Source of the DNA: Cupriavidus sp. D384
Lineage (GTDB): Bacteria > Pseudomonadota > Gammaproteobacteria > Burkholderiales > Burkholderiaceae
DNA: 54,089 bases
Direction: 5' to 3'
Assembly: GCF_001652915.1 (NCBI RefSeq)
Contig: NZ_BBQI01000015.1
Coordinates: 1-54,089, forward strand
This document shows positions 1 through 11,254 of the stretch, one piece after another; the stretch's first letter is position 1; every line of letters starts with the position of its first letter. Under the pieces are notes generated by a model, which ran no database searches, had not been told where the DNA came from, and saw nothing but the letters and a program-made list of their open reading frames with translations. A program made the translations under genes and the position numbers.

Positions 1-20
1 TGGGAGAGGGGAGCAACCCG
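1..20. repeat. Partial copy of the intergenic gggagagggg repeat
   Basis: The first bases carry gggagaggggagcaa, one arm plus flank of an inverted-repeat family seen intact at about 21021, 47997 and 51675. The other arm would lie outside the window. It sits just downstream of the minus-strand gene ending at 40, the usual position of these copies. Confidence 0.5.
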
Positions 21-39
21 GGTGGCAGGGCTGACCCCG

Positions 40-975
40 TCAGTCGGCCACCTTGTCGCTCGGGAACTTGAACGAGTCGCGCAGCAGGTAGCTCATCGGA
101 ATGTCCAGCGTGATGCCGTTCGGCGGGATCGGCTGCAGGAACCACTTGCGGTACAGCTTCTGGGTTTCCTGGTCGTAGATCGACGCGACCATGGCCTTGT
201 CCACGATCTTCTTGAACTCGGCGTCATGCTTCGACAGCATGACCGCGTACGGCTCGATCGTCAGCAGGTCGCCGGTCACGGCCAGCGATGCCGGGTTTTT
301 CGCGTTCGCGCGCAGGCCGAACAGCAGCACGTCGTCCATCACGAAGGCGTCCGCCTTGCCCGCTTCGACCATGGCAAAGGCCTCGGCGTGGTCCTTGGCC
401 TCTACCACCTTCCAGCCCATGGCACCCGACTCGTCCATCTTGCGGATCATTTCCAGCGGCGTGGTCTTGGTGGTGGACACCACGGTCTTGCCGCGCAGGT
501 CACCCCATTTGCGGATGCCCGAGTCCGACTTCACCAGCATGCGGCTGCCGGCGATGTAGTGCGGAATGGTGAAAGCCACCTGGTCGCGGCGCTCGCGGTT
601 GTTGGTGGTCGACCCGCATTCCAGGTCGGCCTTGCCCTCGACGATGGCCGGGATTCGCGAGGCCGGCGTCACCGGCACCCATTCCACGCGCAACTGCGGC
701 AGCTTGAGCTGCGTGCGCACGGCATCGGCAACCTTCAGGCACAGGTCCACGGCGTAGCCCATCGGCTTGCCGTCTGCCACGAACGAGAAGGGTACCGAGC
801 TTTCGCGGTGGGCAATGCGGATGGCCCCGGTCTGCTGGATGCGCAGCACCACGGAATTTGGCATGGCCGCCTGTGCCGCCGGTGCGGCAGGCAGGCAGAG
901 CAATGCGGCTAGGGAAAGTACGACAGGCGCCATGCCTCGAAGCGAGGCACGGCGCGGCAGGCCCGAATTGGTCAT
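40..975 (-). CDS. Polar amino-acid ABC transporter substrate-binding protein (family 3, GltI-like)
   Basis: Periplasmic solute receptor of about 311 residues. The N-terminus has basic residues, a hydrophobic stretch and an AQA-A type cleavage region, as in a Sec signal peptide. The mature part has the family-3 pattern: an early IRIAHRESSVPFSF strand, GYAVDLCLKVADAV, then DLECGSTTNNRERR, which resembles glutamate/aspartate-binding GltI proteins. I chose ATG at 975; an in-frame GTG at 984 adds three residues and neither has a strong ribosome site. No permease or ATPase gene is adjacent, so it either works with components elsewhere or the rest of its operon lies left of the window. Ligand is inferred only from family resemblance. 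Confidence 0.85.
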   Translation of the reverse strand: MTNSGLPRRASLRGMAPVVLSLAALLCLPAAPAAQAAMPNSVVLRIQQTGAIRIAHRESSVPFSFVADGKPMGYAVDLCLKVADAVRTQLKLPQLRVEWVPVTPASRIPAIVEGKADLECGSTTNNRERRDQVAFTIPHYIAGSRMLVKSDSGIRKWGDLRGKTVVSTTKTTPLEMIRKMDESGAMGWKVVEAKDHAEAFAMVEAGKADAFVMDDVLLFGLRANAKNPASLAVTGDLLTIEPYAVMLSKHDAEFKKIVDKAMVASIYDQETQKLYRKWFLQPIPPNGITLDIPMSYLLRDSFKFPSDKVAD

Positions 976-1272
976 GAATGACACCCGTCGAAAATTTTTC
1001 TGGGAACAACTCTGGCGGCGTCTTGCGCCACCGCTGGCCGGATGGTTCCGGCTCTATGACTGCTGCTACTGGGTACTGCTGTCGTTGTGCTTTTCAGGAA
1101 TTTCGGAGAATTCCGATGCTCCCGATTGTTCCACGGGCGACCATCTCGGCACAACAGCCACCGCTAGTGCGCACGTTCAACGTTCCTGGGACGCAACGCT
1201 CCGGGCGGGGGCAGGTTGACGAGGAGTTTCCCTTACGGATTTGTCCGACTTCTGGTGTATCGCGCCGCTGGC

Positions 1273-1353
1273 TATGCTTCAGTCGTGCCTTGCGAGCAGG
1301 GCACCGAGGAGAGACTCTTGGGGCCCGTTCAGGCGAACGGGCCTTTTCTTTTT
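1273..1353 (+). ncRNA. Candidate small RNA or uup leader ending in an intrinsic terminator
   Basis: A 7-bp hairpin at 1285-1304 (arms gtgcctt / agggcac with one G-T pair) is followed by a purine-rich linker (gaggagaga) and the terminator hairpin at 1322-1343. TATGCT at 1273-1278 could be a -10 box, though its -35 is weak, and TTGACG at 1216-1221 is a second possible -35. No plus-strand gene lies upstream to need this terminator, so the transcript is either a free small RNA or an attenuated leader of uup. I cannot match it to a named RNA family. Confidence 0.35.
1322..1353 (+). terminator. Intrinsic terminator upstream of uup
   Basis: Perfect 9-bp stem ggcccgttc / gaacgggcc with tetraloop aggc, followed by ttttcttttt. 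It is strong and orientated on the plus strand. Confidence 0.75.
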
Positions 1354-1566
1354 ACGGGCCGTTTTCCGGGCGGGCGAACGTGGCGGTACTGCCTTGCGGC
1401 GGCTTGGCCGGCTGCTTCTCCAGGCCGCTTCCTTGCTGGCCGTTCCGGCCCTGCAGGCCCGCCGGGGGTCGGGTGGCAGCGGCGGGGCGCCCGCGTCGTC
1501 TACAATTCGGGCCTGCCTTTGCGCCAGACCCTGGGGGTCGGGCGCCGCTTACCCTTCCTCGCAATC

Positions 1567-3489
1567 ATGGCCCTGTTTTCCATTACCGATGCCCAGTTGG
1601 CCTTTGGCCACGTGGCGCTGCTCGACCATACCGATTTCTCGCTCGAAGCCGGCGAACGCGTTGGCCTGATCGGCCGCAACGGCACGGGCAAGTCGTCACT
1701 GCTGCGGATCGTGGCGGGTTCCTCCGCGCCCGACGACGGCCTGATCGCGCGCCAGAGCGGCGTGACGTCGGCCTATGTTGCGCAAGAGCCACAGTTCGAG
1801 CCCGGTCTGACCGTGTTCGATGCCGTCAGCCAGGGCATGGGCGCCGCCCACGACCTGCTGCTGCGCTACGACGCCGCGCTGCTGAAGCTGGAATCCCATC
1901 ACGACGAGGCCACGCTGGCCGAACTGCACCGCGTGCAGGCCGAACTCGACGCCGCCGATGCGTGGCAGCTGCGCACCCGCGTGGAAACCACGCTGGCCCG
2001 GCTGGGGCTGGACCCGCATGTGCGCGTGGATGCGCTGTCCGGCGGTCTGCAAAAGCGCGTGGCGCTGGCGCAGGGCCTGGTCGCGGAGCCCGACATCCTG
2101 CTGCTGGACGAGCCGACCAACCACCTCGACGTGGAAGCCATCCGCTGGCTCGAAGACCTGTTGCTGGGCTTCCGCGGCAGCGTGCTGCTGATTACCCATG
2201 ACCGCGCCTTCCTGGATCGCGTAGCCACGCGCATCGTCGAACTCGACCGGGGCAAGCTGCTGTCGTTCCCGGGCAACTTTGCCGCCTACCAGGTGCGCAA
2301 GGCCGAACTGCTGGCCAACGAGGCGGTGGAGCAGGCCAAGTTCGACAAGCTGCTGGCGCAGGAAGAAGTCTGGATCCGCAAGGGCGTGGAAGCACGCCGC
2401 ACGCGCAGCGTGGCGCGGGTGCAGCGGCTGGTGGACATGCGCACCGAACGCGCCCAGCGCCGCGAGGTGCAGGGCAACGTCAAGCTGGAAGTGTCGCAGG
2501 GCGACCGCTCGGGCAAGATCGTGGCGGAACTGGTCGACGTATCCAAGTCGTACGGCAACAAGCCGGTGGTGCGCGACTTCACGGCCACCATCATGCGTGG
2601 CGACAAGGTGGGCCTGATCGGCCCGAACGGCGCCGGCAAGACCACGCTGCTGCGGCTGATCCTGGGCGATCTGGCGCCCGACGCCGGCACGGTGCGCAAC
2701 GGCAGCAACCTGCAGGTGGCGTACTTCGACCAGATGCGTTCGGCGCTGGACCTGGAAAAGTCGCTGGCCGACACCATCAGCCCCGGCAGCGACTGGGTGG
2801 AAGTCAACGGCCAGCGCAAGCACGTGATGAGCTACCTGGGCGACTTCCTGTTCGCGCCGGAGCGCGCGCGGTCGCCGGTCAAGTCGCTATCCGGCGGCGA
2901 GCGCAACCGCCTGCTGCTGGCGCGCCTGTTTGCGCGCCCGGCCAATGTGCTGGTGCTGGACGAACCCACCAACGACCTCGACATCGACACCCTGGAACTG
3001 CTGGAAGAACTGCTGCAGGACTACAGCGGCACGGTGTTCCTGGTATCGCACGACCGTGCGTTCCTGGACAACGTGGTGACGTCGACGATTGCCGCCGAGG
3101 GCGACGGCCAGTGGCGCGAGTCGGTGGGCGGTTACTTCGACTGGGAGCAGCAGTCGGCACGCGCACAGGCGCTGCAGGCGGCAAAGGCCGAGCCGAAGGC
3201 GGCCGAGGCGCCCAAGGCCAGCACGCGCGAGGCGCGGGGTGCCAACCGCACGGTCAAGCTGTCGTACAAGGAACAGCGCGAGCTGGATGGATTGCCGGAA
3301 CGGATGTCTGGCCTGGAGGCCGAGCAGAAGACCATCGGCGCCCAGCTTGAGGATGGCTCGCTCTACGCCACCGATCCGGCGCGCGCTGCCGAACTTGCCA
3401 CCCGCCACGACGACATCGAGATGGAACTGCTGGAGGCGCTGGAGCGCTGGGAAGTGCTGGAGAAGAAAACCAGGGGCGAGGGCGCCTGA
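1567..3489 (+). CDS. uup: ABC-F family ATPase Uup
   Basis: Soluble tandem ATPase of 640 residues, about the length of E. coli Uup. ABC-F proteins act on the ribosome or translation; Uup is also linked to transposon excision and replication-fork events. Two nucleotide-binding domains are complete: Walker A GRNGTGKS at 36-43 and GPNGAGKT near 352, signatures LSGGLQKR near 157 and LSGGERNR near 441, and Walker B LLLDEPTNHLD and LVLDEPTNDLD. The inter-domain linker is charged. The last 100 or so residues, ending in an E/R-rich helical stretch, match the Uup C-terminal coiled coil and argue against EttA or YheS. There are no membrane segments. The start follows a possible TACAAT -10 box at 1501. 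Confidence 0.92.
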   Translation: MALFSITDAQLAFGHVALLDHTDFSLEAGERVGLIGRNGTGKSSLLRIVAGSSAPDDGLIARQSGVTSAYVAQEPQFEPGLTVFDAVSQGMGAAHDLLLRYDAALLKLESHHDEATLAELHRVQAELDAADAWQLRTRVETTLARLGLDPHVRVDALSGGLQKRVALAQGLVAEPDILLLDEPTNHLDVEAIRWLEDLLLGFRGSVLLITHDRAFLDRVATRIVELDRGKLLSFPGNFAAYQVRKAELLANEAVEQAKFDKLLAQEEVWIRKGVEARRTRSVARVQRLVDMRTERAQRREVQGNVKLEVSQGDRSGKIVAELVDVSKSYGNKPVVRDFTATIMRGDKVGLIGPNGAGKTTLLRLILGDLAPDAGTVRNGSNLQVAYFDQMRSALDLEKSLADTISPGSDWVEVNGQRKHVMSYLGDFLFAPERARSPVKSLSGGERNRLLLARLFARPANVLVLDEPTNDLDIDTLELLEELLQDYSGTVFLVSHDRAFLDNVVTSTIAAEGDGQWRESVGGYFDWEQQSARAQALQAAKAEPKAAEAPKASTREARGANRTVKLSYKEQRELDGLPERMSGLEAEQKTIGAQLEDGSLYATDPARAAELATRHDDIEMELLEALERWEVLEKKTRGEGA

Positions 3490-3496
3490 AGTAAGC

Positions 3497-3548
3497 CTTG
3501 TTGTCTCCCCCGCCCATGAAATGGCAACGGGGCCGGGGGAGACGCAAG
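3497..3548. terminator. Hairpin between convergent uup and MFS operon
   Basis: Arms cttg-gtctccccc and gggggagac-caag form a long stem around atgaaatggcaac. There is no T-run on either side, so it is a probable but not classic bidirectional terminator or transcript end. Confidence 0.45.
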
Positions 3549-3574
3549 TCAGCAGCCGGGCCGCCTCACCCGCC

Positions 3575-3700
3575 TCACCCGCACCACGCCAGCACCATAT
3601 TGGTCAGGTCGACCATGAATGCCGGGCGCAGGTAGGCCAGGAACCCCAGCGTCAGCACCACCGCCAGGGCCAGATAGCCGGCACCACGCGCCCAGCTCAT
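3575..3700 (-). CDS. 41-residue single-pass membrane protein, coupled to MFS gene
   Basis: ATG at 3700 lies one base after the stop of the MFS gene, so translation is likely coupled. The product runs from MSWARGAGYLALAVV to NMVLAWCG: one hydrophobic segment (about residues 8-23), a central YLRPAF turn, then a moderately hydrophobic tail ending in TGA at 3577-3575. It could be an accessory subunit or stabiliser of the transporter. I do not recognise a family. Support is positional (1-nt gap, no other function for the stretch) and compositional. Confidence 0.6.
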   Translation of the reverse strand: MSWARGAGYLALAVVLTLGFLAYLRPAFMVDLTNMVLAWCG

Positions 3701-3701
3701 C

Positions 3702-4913
3702 TCAGACGCCCACAGGTTGCGGGCGCACCAGCGCCTGCTCCCGGATCGGCAGGTTCACCAGCGCAGCCAGCACGCCCAGCGCCATCGCCAGCAGCCATAC
3801 CGTGTTGTAGCTGCCAGTGCGGTCAAACAGGTAGCCGCCCAGCCACGCGCCCAGGAAGCTGCCGATCTGGTGCGAGAAGAACACCACGCCGGACAACATC
3901 GACAGGTACTTCACGCCGAACACCTGCGCGATGATGCCGTTGGTCAGCGGCACCGTGGACAGCCACAGAAAGCCCATCAGCGCGGCAAAGACCCAGGTGC
4001 TCCAGGCCGTCAGCGGCAGCATCAGGTAGCCGGCGATCACCACCGACCGGGCGATATAGATCGACGACAGCAGGTAGCGCTTCGGCATGCGCTGTCCCAT
4101 CGCGCCGGCCGTGTAGGTGCCGAATACGTTGAACAGGCCGATCAGCGCCAGCGCCACCGTGGCGATCTTCACGTCGACCAGGCCGCGGTCCTTCAGGTAC
4201 GGCGCCAGGTGCACGCCAATGAACACCACCTGGAAGCCGCACACGAAGTAACCCAGCGTCAGCAACTGGAAGTTGCGGTTGCCGAAGGCCTCGCGCGTGG
4301 CTTCGCCAATGGTCTGCTGGTGGCCGCCGGTGCTGGCGGCCATCCTGGGCTCGCGCAGCGTCAGGGCCAGCGGCAGCATGAAGCACGCCAGGAAGGCCAG
4401 GATAAACAGCGCGTTCTGCCAGCCGGTGGTGGAAATCAGCGTTTGCTCCACCGGAATCATCAGGAACTGGCCGAACGACCCGGCCGCGGCGGCAATGCCC
4501 ATGGCCCAGACACGCTTTTCGGCGCTGGCCACGCGGCCAATCACCCCGTAGACCACACTGTATGTGGTGCCGGACTGGGCAATGCCGATCAGCACGCCGG
4601 CGCCGGTGGCGAACGCCGTGCCGCTGGTAGCCATCGCCATCACGATCAGGCCCGCCACATACAGCGCCACGCCGACGATCATGATGCGCATTGCGCCGAA
4701 CTTGTCGGCCAGCGCGCCCGTAATGGGCTGGCTGGCGCCCCACATCAGGTTCTGCAGCGCCAGCGCAAAGGCGAAGGTCTCGCGGTTCCAGCCGTGCGTC
4801 TGCGTGATGGGCAGGTTGAACAGGCCAAAGCCATGCCGGATGCCCATGGAAAGGGTGACGAGCAGGCCGCCGCACACGAGCACGGTGGTCAGGGATAGTT
4901 TGCGATCGGTCAT
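3702..4913 (-). CDS. Major facilitator superfamily transporter (oxalate/formate-antiporter-like)
   Basis: Inner-membrane carrier of 403 residues with about 12 hydrophobic segments. The N-terminal half has MGIRHGFGLFNLPI, then WNRETFAFALALQNLMWG and QPITGALADKFG, the last being the loop 2-3 MFS motif. This pattern is typical of the YnfM/oxalate-formate-like MFS group common in Burkholderiaceae; the substrate cannot be told from sequence. It is transcribed away from parE, and its stop nearly abuts a 41-residue membrane protein, so the two probably form an operon. Cytosolic linkers are short and no fused domains are visible. Confidence 0.85.
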   Translation of the reverse strand: MTDRKLSLTTVLVCGGLLVTLSMGIRHGFGLFNLPITQTHGWNRETFAFALALQNLMWGASQPITGALADKFGAMRIMIVGVALYVAGLIVMAMATSGTAFATGAGVLIGIAQSGTTYSVVYGVIGRVASAEKRVWAMGIAAAAGSFGQFLMIPVEQTLISTTGWQNALFILAFLACFMLPLALTLREPRMAASTGGHQQTIGEATREAFGNRNFQLLTLGYFVCGFQVVFIGVHLAPYLKDRGLVDVKIATVALALIGLFNVFGTYTAGAMGQRMPKRYLLSSIYIARSVVIAGYLMLPLTAWSTWVFAALMGFLWLSTVPLTNGIIAQVFGVKYLSMLSGVVFFSHQIGSFLGAWLGGYLFDRTGSYNTVWLLAMALGVLAALVNLPIREQALVRPQPVGV

Positions 4914-5184
4914 GTCGGACTCGGTATTGTCTCTATTGTTTTGTTCGTTTTTCTCGTGGCGTGATCCCGGCGTGCCGCTGGCGACGGGCTGGCGGCTGGC
5001 TGGCGATGGGGTGGTGCCGGGGGGCGCCCTCGTAGTCGGCGCCTAGTTTAAGCCGGGCCCCGGATTTGTGCCGGACTACGAATTTCCGGGGCTTTTCAAA
5101 AAGGATGGCTGCCACGGCCATCCATTACAATGCAGCGCATCCCGGCCGCCGACGGCCGGCAAGACCAATATCCGTATCGACTCC

Positions 5185-7179
<1,995 letters not shown>

Positions 7180-7204
7180 CGGCGCCAAATCTGGAGGAAC
7201 GACG

Positions 7205-8014
7205 ATGCAGGAACGAGCAGGGCAACAGCGGAACAGGCGGATCAAGGCACAGGCAAGGCGCCTGGCCTGCACGCTGGCCGTGCTCGGCGCGTTCGGCATC
7301 GCCGCGCCTGCCCATGCGGAACTCTGGGGTTATATCGACGGCGAGGGCGTGGCCCACTTCGCCGATACCAGGCTCGACAGCCGCTACAAGCTGTTCATGA
7401 AGGACGGCGGCCAGTTCGATTCGGGCAACCTTGGGCACCGCGGCGTCATCACGCTGCCGGACAAGACCAGCCCGTCGCGCGACAAGCTGTTCCAGTACCT
7501 GCTGAACCACCCGAACCTGCGCACGGTCGACCCGATCATCGCGCAGGTGGCCGAGGCCCAGAACGTGGACCCGGCGCTGGTCAAGGCGGTGATGGCCGTG
7601 GAAAGCGGCTTCAACGCGTCGGCCGTGTCGCCCAAGGGCGCCATCGGGCTGATGCAGGTCATTCCCGATACCGGCGCGCGCTTTGGCATTGCGGCCGACA
7701 AGCGCCGCACGGTGGAGCAGAAGCTGGCCGACCCGAAGCTGAACATCTCGGCTGGCGTGCGTTACCTGCGCTTCCTGATGGAACTGTTCCCGAACAACCT
7801 GGAGCTGGTGCTGGCCGCGTACAACGCCGGCGAAGGCGCGGTGCAGCGCTACAACAACCAGATCCCGCCTTACCCCGAGACCCGCCAGTACGTGAGCACC
7901 GTGCTGGAGTTCTACCGCCTGTACCAGCCGGCGGCGGGCGGCGTGATCCGTACCGGCGTGGCGGCAGACCGCGTGCGCATGGTGATCGGTGGCGGGCGCC
8001 GGCCAATGCCCTGA
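7205..8014 (+). CDS. Periplasmic lytic transglycosylase (SLT domain)
   Basis: Cleaves the MurNAc-GlcNAc bond of peptidoglycan to give 1,6-anhydro products. It has 269 residues with a signal peptide ending about residue 38 (APAHA before ELWGY). The first mature stretch, ELWGYIDGEGVAHFADT, resembles the DUF4124 segment often found before SLT domains. The SLT domain runs from about 120 to 245: catalytic Glu133 in AVESGFN, then GLMQVIPDTGARFG and AAYNAGEGAV. The ribosome site ggagg lies about 8 bases before the ATG. It begins 25 bases after parE and precedes parC, so it may be cotranscribed with topoisomerase IV genes although the functions are not obviously linked. Confidence 0.9.
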   Translation: MQERAGQQRNRRIKAQARRLACTLAVLGAFGIAAPAHAELWGYIDGEGVAHFADTRLDSRYKLFMKDGGQFDSGNLGHRGVITLPDKTSPSRDKLFQYLLNHPNLRTVDPIIAQVAEAQNVDPALVKAVMAVESGFNASAVSPKGAIGLMQVIPDTGARFGIAADKRRTVEQKLADPKLNISAGVRYLRFLMELFPNNLELVLAAYNAGEGAVQRYNNQIPPYPETRQYVSTVLEFYRLYQPAAGGVIRTGVAADRVRMVIGGGRRPMP

Positions 8015-8146
8015 TGGGGCCTGACTGGATTTCGGGCGCTATTTCCGGCGGCATCGTCATCCACTTCCTTTAGAATCCCACGCTGACCGCAAAACAAGCG
8101 GGATGTCCGGCGCGCCCGCGCCCGGCATGCCGAACCCTTGCCAACC

Positions 8147-10477
8147 ATGGATCAAGCAGATACTACGTTTCAGCCCGAAGAGCCGGCCGATTCGCTGACG
8201 CTCGCGCGGTACGCCGAGCGCGCCTACCTGGATTACGCCGTGAGCGTGGTCAAGGGGCGTGCCCTGCCCGAAGTGGCGGACGGCCAGAAGCCCGTGCAGC
8301 GCCGCATTCTCTATGCGATGCAGGCGATGGGGCTGCGCGCCGACGCCAAGCCCGTGAAGTCGGCCCGCGTGGTCGGCGAGGTGCTCGGTAAATTCCACCC
8401 GCACGGCGACCAGTCGGCCTATGACGCCCTGGTGCGCCTGGCCCAGGATTTCTCGCTGCGCTATCCGCTGATCGACGGCCAGGGCAACTTTGGCTCGCGC
8501 GACGGCGATGGCGCGGCGGCCATGCGCTACACCGAAGCCCGCCTGACCCCGATCTCGCGCCTGCTGCTCGACGAGATCGACATGGGCACGGTGGACTTCC
8601 TGCCCAACTACGACGGTTCGGAAGAAGAGCCCAAGCTGCTGCCGGCGCGCCTGCCGTTCGTGCTGCTGAACGGCGCCTCGGGCATCGCCGTGGGCATGGC
8701 CACCGAAATCCCGCCGCACAACCTGCGCGAAGTGGCCGGCGCGGCCGTGGCGATGATCCGCAACCCGAACATCTCGCTGGCCGAATTGCTGGCGATCATG
8801 CCGGGCCCCGACTATCCGGGCGGCGGCCAGATCATCTCGCCGGCCTCGGAAATTGCGCAGATCTACGAGAACGGCCGCGGCAGCCTGAAGGTGCGTGCGC
8901 GCTGGACCATCGAGGAAATGGCGCGCGGCCAGTGGCAGATGGTGGTGACCGAACTGCCGCCGAGCACGTCGGCGCAGAAGGTGCTCGAGGAAATCGAGGA
9001 AATCACCAATCCGAAGATCCGCACCGGCAAGAAGGCGCTGACGCCCGAGCAGACCCAGCTCAAGACCACGATGCTGGCCGTGCTGGACGCCGTGCGCGAC
9101 GAATCGGGCAAGGACGCCCCGGTGCGGCTGGTGTTCGAGCCCAAGAGCAAGAACACCGACCAGCAGGAATTCATCCAGACGCTGCTGGCCCATACCAGCC
9201 TGGAATCGGGCGCGCCGATCAACCTGGTGATGATCGGCACCGACGGGCGGCCGCGTCAGAAGGGCCTGCAGGATATCCTGCGCGAGTGGATCGAGTTCCG
9301 CTTTGCCACGGTCACGCGCCGCACGCGCTTCCAGCTGAGCAAGGTGGAAGACCGCATCCATATCCTGGAAGGGCGGATGCTGGTGCTGCTGAACATCGAC
9401 GAGGTGATCCGCATCATCCGCGAAAGCGACGATCCCAAGCCTGCGCTGATCGAGGCGTTCCGCCTCAGCGACCGGCAGGCCGAAGACATCCTGGAAATCC
9501 GCCTGCGCCAGCTGGCGCGCCTGGAAGCGATCAAGATCGAACAGGAACTGGCGAAACTGCGAGACGAGCAGGCCGAGCTGGACGTGCTGCTGAAGTCCGA
9601 GACCATGATGCGTCGCAAGATCATCAAGGAGATCGAGCAGGACGCCAAGCAATACAGCCCGGAAGACAAGGACCCGCGCCGCACGCTGATCCAGGAAGCC
9701 AGCCGCGCTGCCGCCGAGGTGAAGGTGATTGACGAGCCGGTGACGGTGATCATGTCGGGCAAGGGCTGGGTGCGTACGCGCCAGGGCCATGGCCATGATC
9801 CGTCGCAGTTCACGTTCAAGGCCGGAGACTCCCTCTATGCCACGTTCGAATGCCGTACCGTCGACACCATGCTGGCGTTCGGCAGCAATGGCCGGGTTTA
9901 TTCGGTAGCCGTCTCGGGGCTGCCGGGTGGCCGTGGCGATGGCGTGCCGGTGACCACGCTGATCGACCTGGCCGCGGGCTCGCAGATCGCCCATACGTTC
10001 GCGGGCGGCGCCGAGCAGCGGATGCTGATTGCCACGGCCGGTGGCAATGGCTTTGTCACGAAGGTTGGCGACATGATCAGCCGCCAGAAGGGCGGCAAGG
10101 CGTTCATCACGCTCGATGACGGCGACACCATCCTGCAGCCTCAGCCGGTGGGCGAGGAAGCCACGCACGTGGCGTGCTTCTCGGCCAATGGGCGTCTGCT
10201 GCTGGTCGGGCTCGACGAGGTCAAGGTGCTGTCGGCCGGCGGCCGCGGCGTGATCCTGATGGAGCTGGAACCGAAGGAAGCGCTGGAGCAGGCCGTGCCG
10301 GTTGGCGCGCCTGGCCTGATGATCTCGGGCACCGGCGTGCGTGGCGGCAAGCTGCCGCCGCAGAAGCTGGCCGGCAAGACGCTGCTGCCGTACGTGGGCA
10401 AGCGCGCCCGCAAGGGCAAGGCCATCGAGCCGCGCCTGAAGGAAGTGAAGCTGGAACCGGTGAAGGTTTCGGAGTAA
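8147..10477 (+). CDS. parC: DNA topoisomerase IV subunit A
   Basis: Breakage-reunion subunit that pairs with ParE. It has 776 residues from ATG at 8147; a TTG three codons earlier is possible. Visible are [20 protein letters not shown], the [14 protein letters not shown] quinolone-resistance region, and catalytic Tyr128 in RYTEARL. The tower/coiled-coil region contains many E/K/R residues. The C-terminal beta-pinwheel is shorter than in GyrA and has no QRRGGRG-type GyrA box, which supports ParC. TAGAAT at 8071-8076 is a plausible -10 box, so parC may have its own promoter besides read-through from parE and the transglycosylase gene. Confidence 0.95.
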   Translation: MDQADTTFQPEEPADSLTLARYAERAYLDYAVSVVKGRALPEVADGQKPVQRRILYAMQAMGLRADAKPVKSARVVGEVLGKFHPHGDQSAYDALVRLAQDFSLRYPLIDGQGNFGSRDGDGAAAMRYTEARLTPISRLLLDEIDMGTVDFLPNYDGSEEEPKLLPARLPFVLLNGASGIAVGMATEIPPHNLREVAGAAVAMIRNPNISLAELLAIMPGPDYPGGGQIISPASEIAQIYENGRGSLKVRARWTIEEMARGQWQMVVTELPPSTSAQKVLEEIEEITNPKIRTGKKALTPEQTQLKTTMLAVLDAVRDESGKDAPVRLVFEPKSKNTDQQEFIQTLLAHTSLESGAPINLVMIGTDGRPRQKGLQDILREWIEFRFATVTRRTRFQLSKVEDRIHILEGRMLVLLNIDEVIRIIRESDDPKPALIEAFRLSDRQAEDILEIRLRQLARLEAIKIEQELAKLRDEQAELDVLLKSETMMRRKIIKEIEQDAKQYSPEDKDPRRTLIQEASRAAAEVKVIDEPVTVIMSGKGWVRTRQGHGHDPSQFTFKAGDSLYATFECRTVDTMLAFGSNGRVYSVAVSGLPGGRGDGVPVTTLIDLAAGSQIAHTFAGGAEQRMLIATAGGNGFVTKVGDMISRQKGGKAFITLDDGDTILQPQPVGEEATHVACFSANGRLLLVGLDEVKVLSAGGRGVILMELEPKEALEQAVPVGAPGLMISGTGVRGGKLPPQKLAGKTLLPYVGKRARKGKAIEPRLKEVKLEPVKVSE

Positions 10478-10498
10478 GTTCGAAGATCCCGAGGGTTT

Positions 10499-10530
10499 GC
10501 GCCTCTTTCCCGGCAGCGGGAGAGGGGCGC
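10499..10530. repeat. Intergenic inverted repeat (gggagagggg family)
   Basis: Imperfect inverted repeat with arms gcgcctctttcccg and cgggagaggggcgc, about 20 bases after parC. Same family as copies at 21021, 47997 and 51675. No T-run. It may act as a transcript end or a REP-like element. Confidence 0.55.
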
Positions 10531-10675
10531 CAGCCTGCGGAAGGCAGCGAGCCATCGCCAGCCGCGACCCCCTCTTGCCATTTCGTGATGCCTCGCGCCA
10601 GCCCGGCGGCGAGTATCTGCCGTACCATGTCGGCACCCTGCCCATTCCGCATGGCAGGCGATCATCGTCACGGTC

Positions 10676-11254
10676 ATGTCCTCCACGCCCCTGCTAGTCG
10701 AGCCGACGCTCGCCCCGCCTCCCAACGCCCGCACCCTGTTTTTCGAGTTTGCCCGCATGGGCCTGTCCGGCTTCGGTGGCGTGCTGCCGTTCGTACGGCG
10801 CTCGGTGGTGGAACGCAACCGCTGGCTTGACGATCGTGATTTCGTTGAAATACTAAGCCTGGGTCAGGTGCTGCCGGGGCCGAACGTCATCAACCTGGCG
10901 CTGATGCTGGGGCTGCGCTTTGCCGGCCTGCGCGGCGCCGTGGCGGCGTTCAGCGGACTGGTGTTCGTGCCGATGGTGGTGGTGTTGTGCGCGATGGGTT
11001 TGTACCTGCGCTACCAGGACGTGCCGCAGGTGCGGCAGATGCTGTCCGGCATGACGGCCGTGGCCGCCGGGCTGGTGCTGTCGACGGGCGTGAAGCTGGC
11101 GCAAAGCCAGCCGCGTTCGGTGCGCGCGCTGGTGGTGGGCCTGGCGGCGTTCCTGGCCATCGGCTGGCTGCGCTGGCCGCTGCTGCCGGTCATGGCCGTG
11201 CTGGTGCCCGTGGCGCTGGTGCTGGAATACCGCGCCATGCGCAAGGGGGCATGA
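10676..11254 (+). CDS. Chromate transporter, N-terminal-type half (short-chain ChrA)
   Basis: Membrane protein of 192 residues with about five to six hydrophobic segments. GFGGVLPFVRRSVVE near the start and LGQVLPGPNVINLAL are hallmarks of the CHR domain. Full-length ChrA proteins carry two such domains; here each is a separate gene, as in bicistronic short-chain chromate transporters. Known members export chromate, or sulfate-like anions, and the pair is believed to assemble as a heterodimer. The next gene starts inside this stop codon (ATGA overlap), which indicates translational coupling. No chrB or other resistance gene is nearby, so metal resistance is inferred from family only. Confidence 0.85.
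   Translation: MSSTPLLVEPTLAPPPNARTLFFEFARMGLSGFGGVLPFVRRSVVERNRWLDDRDFVEILSLGQVLPGPNVINLALMLGLRFAGLRGAVAAFSGLVFVPMVVVLCAMGLYLRYQDVPQVRQMLSGMTAVAAGLVLSTGVKLAQSQPRSVRALVVGLAAFLAIGWLRWPLLPVMAVLVPVALVLEYRAMRKGA

Larger units (their letters stand above)
985..1566. other. Intergenic region, divergent start of SBP gene and uup
   Basis: No convincing protein gene is present. The plus strand holds a two-hairpin element ending in a strong intrinsic terminator (see the entry at 1273-1353). TACAAT at 1501-1506 is a plausible -10 box for uup but lacks a clear -35. The open frame of uup extends upstream to 1216, but that stretch crosses the terminator and shows no family similarity, so it is not counted as coding. 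Confidence 0.5.

Noticed and set aside
1216..1566. N-terminal extension of Uup in the same frame
   Set aside because: It would cross a strong terminator and a possible promoter; the ATG at 1567 begins exactly at the conserved ABC-F start.
8057..10645. 862-codon open frame antisense to parC
   Set aside because: Shadow of parC; it also runs through the inverted repeat after parC and has no recognisable domain.
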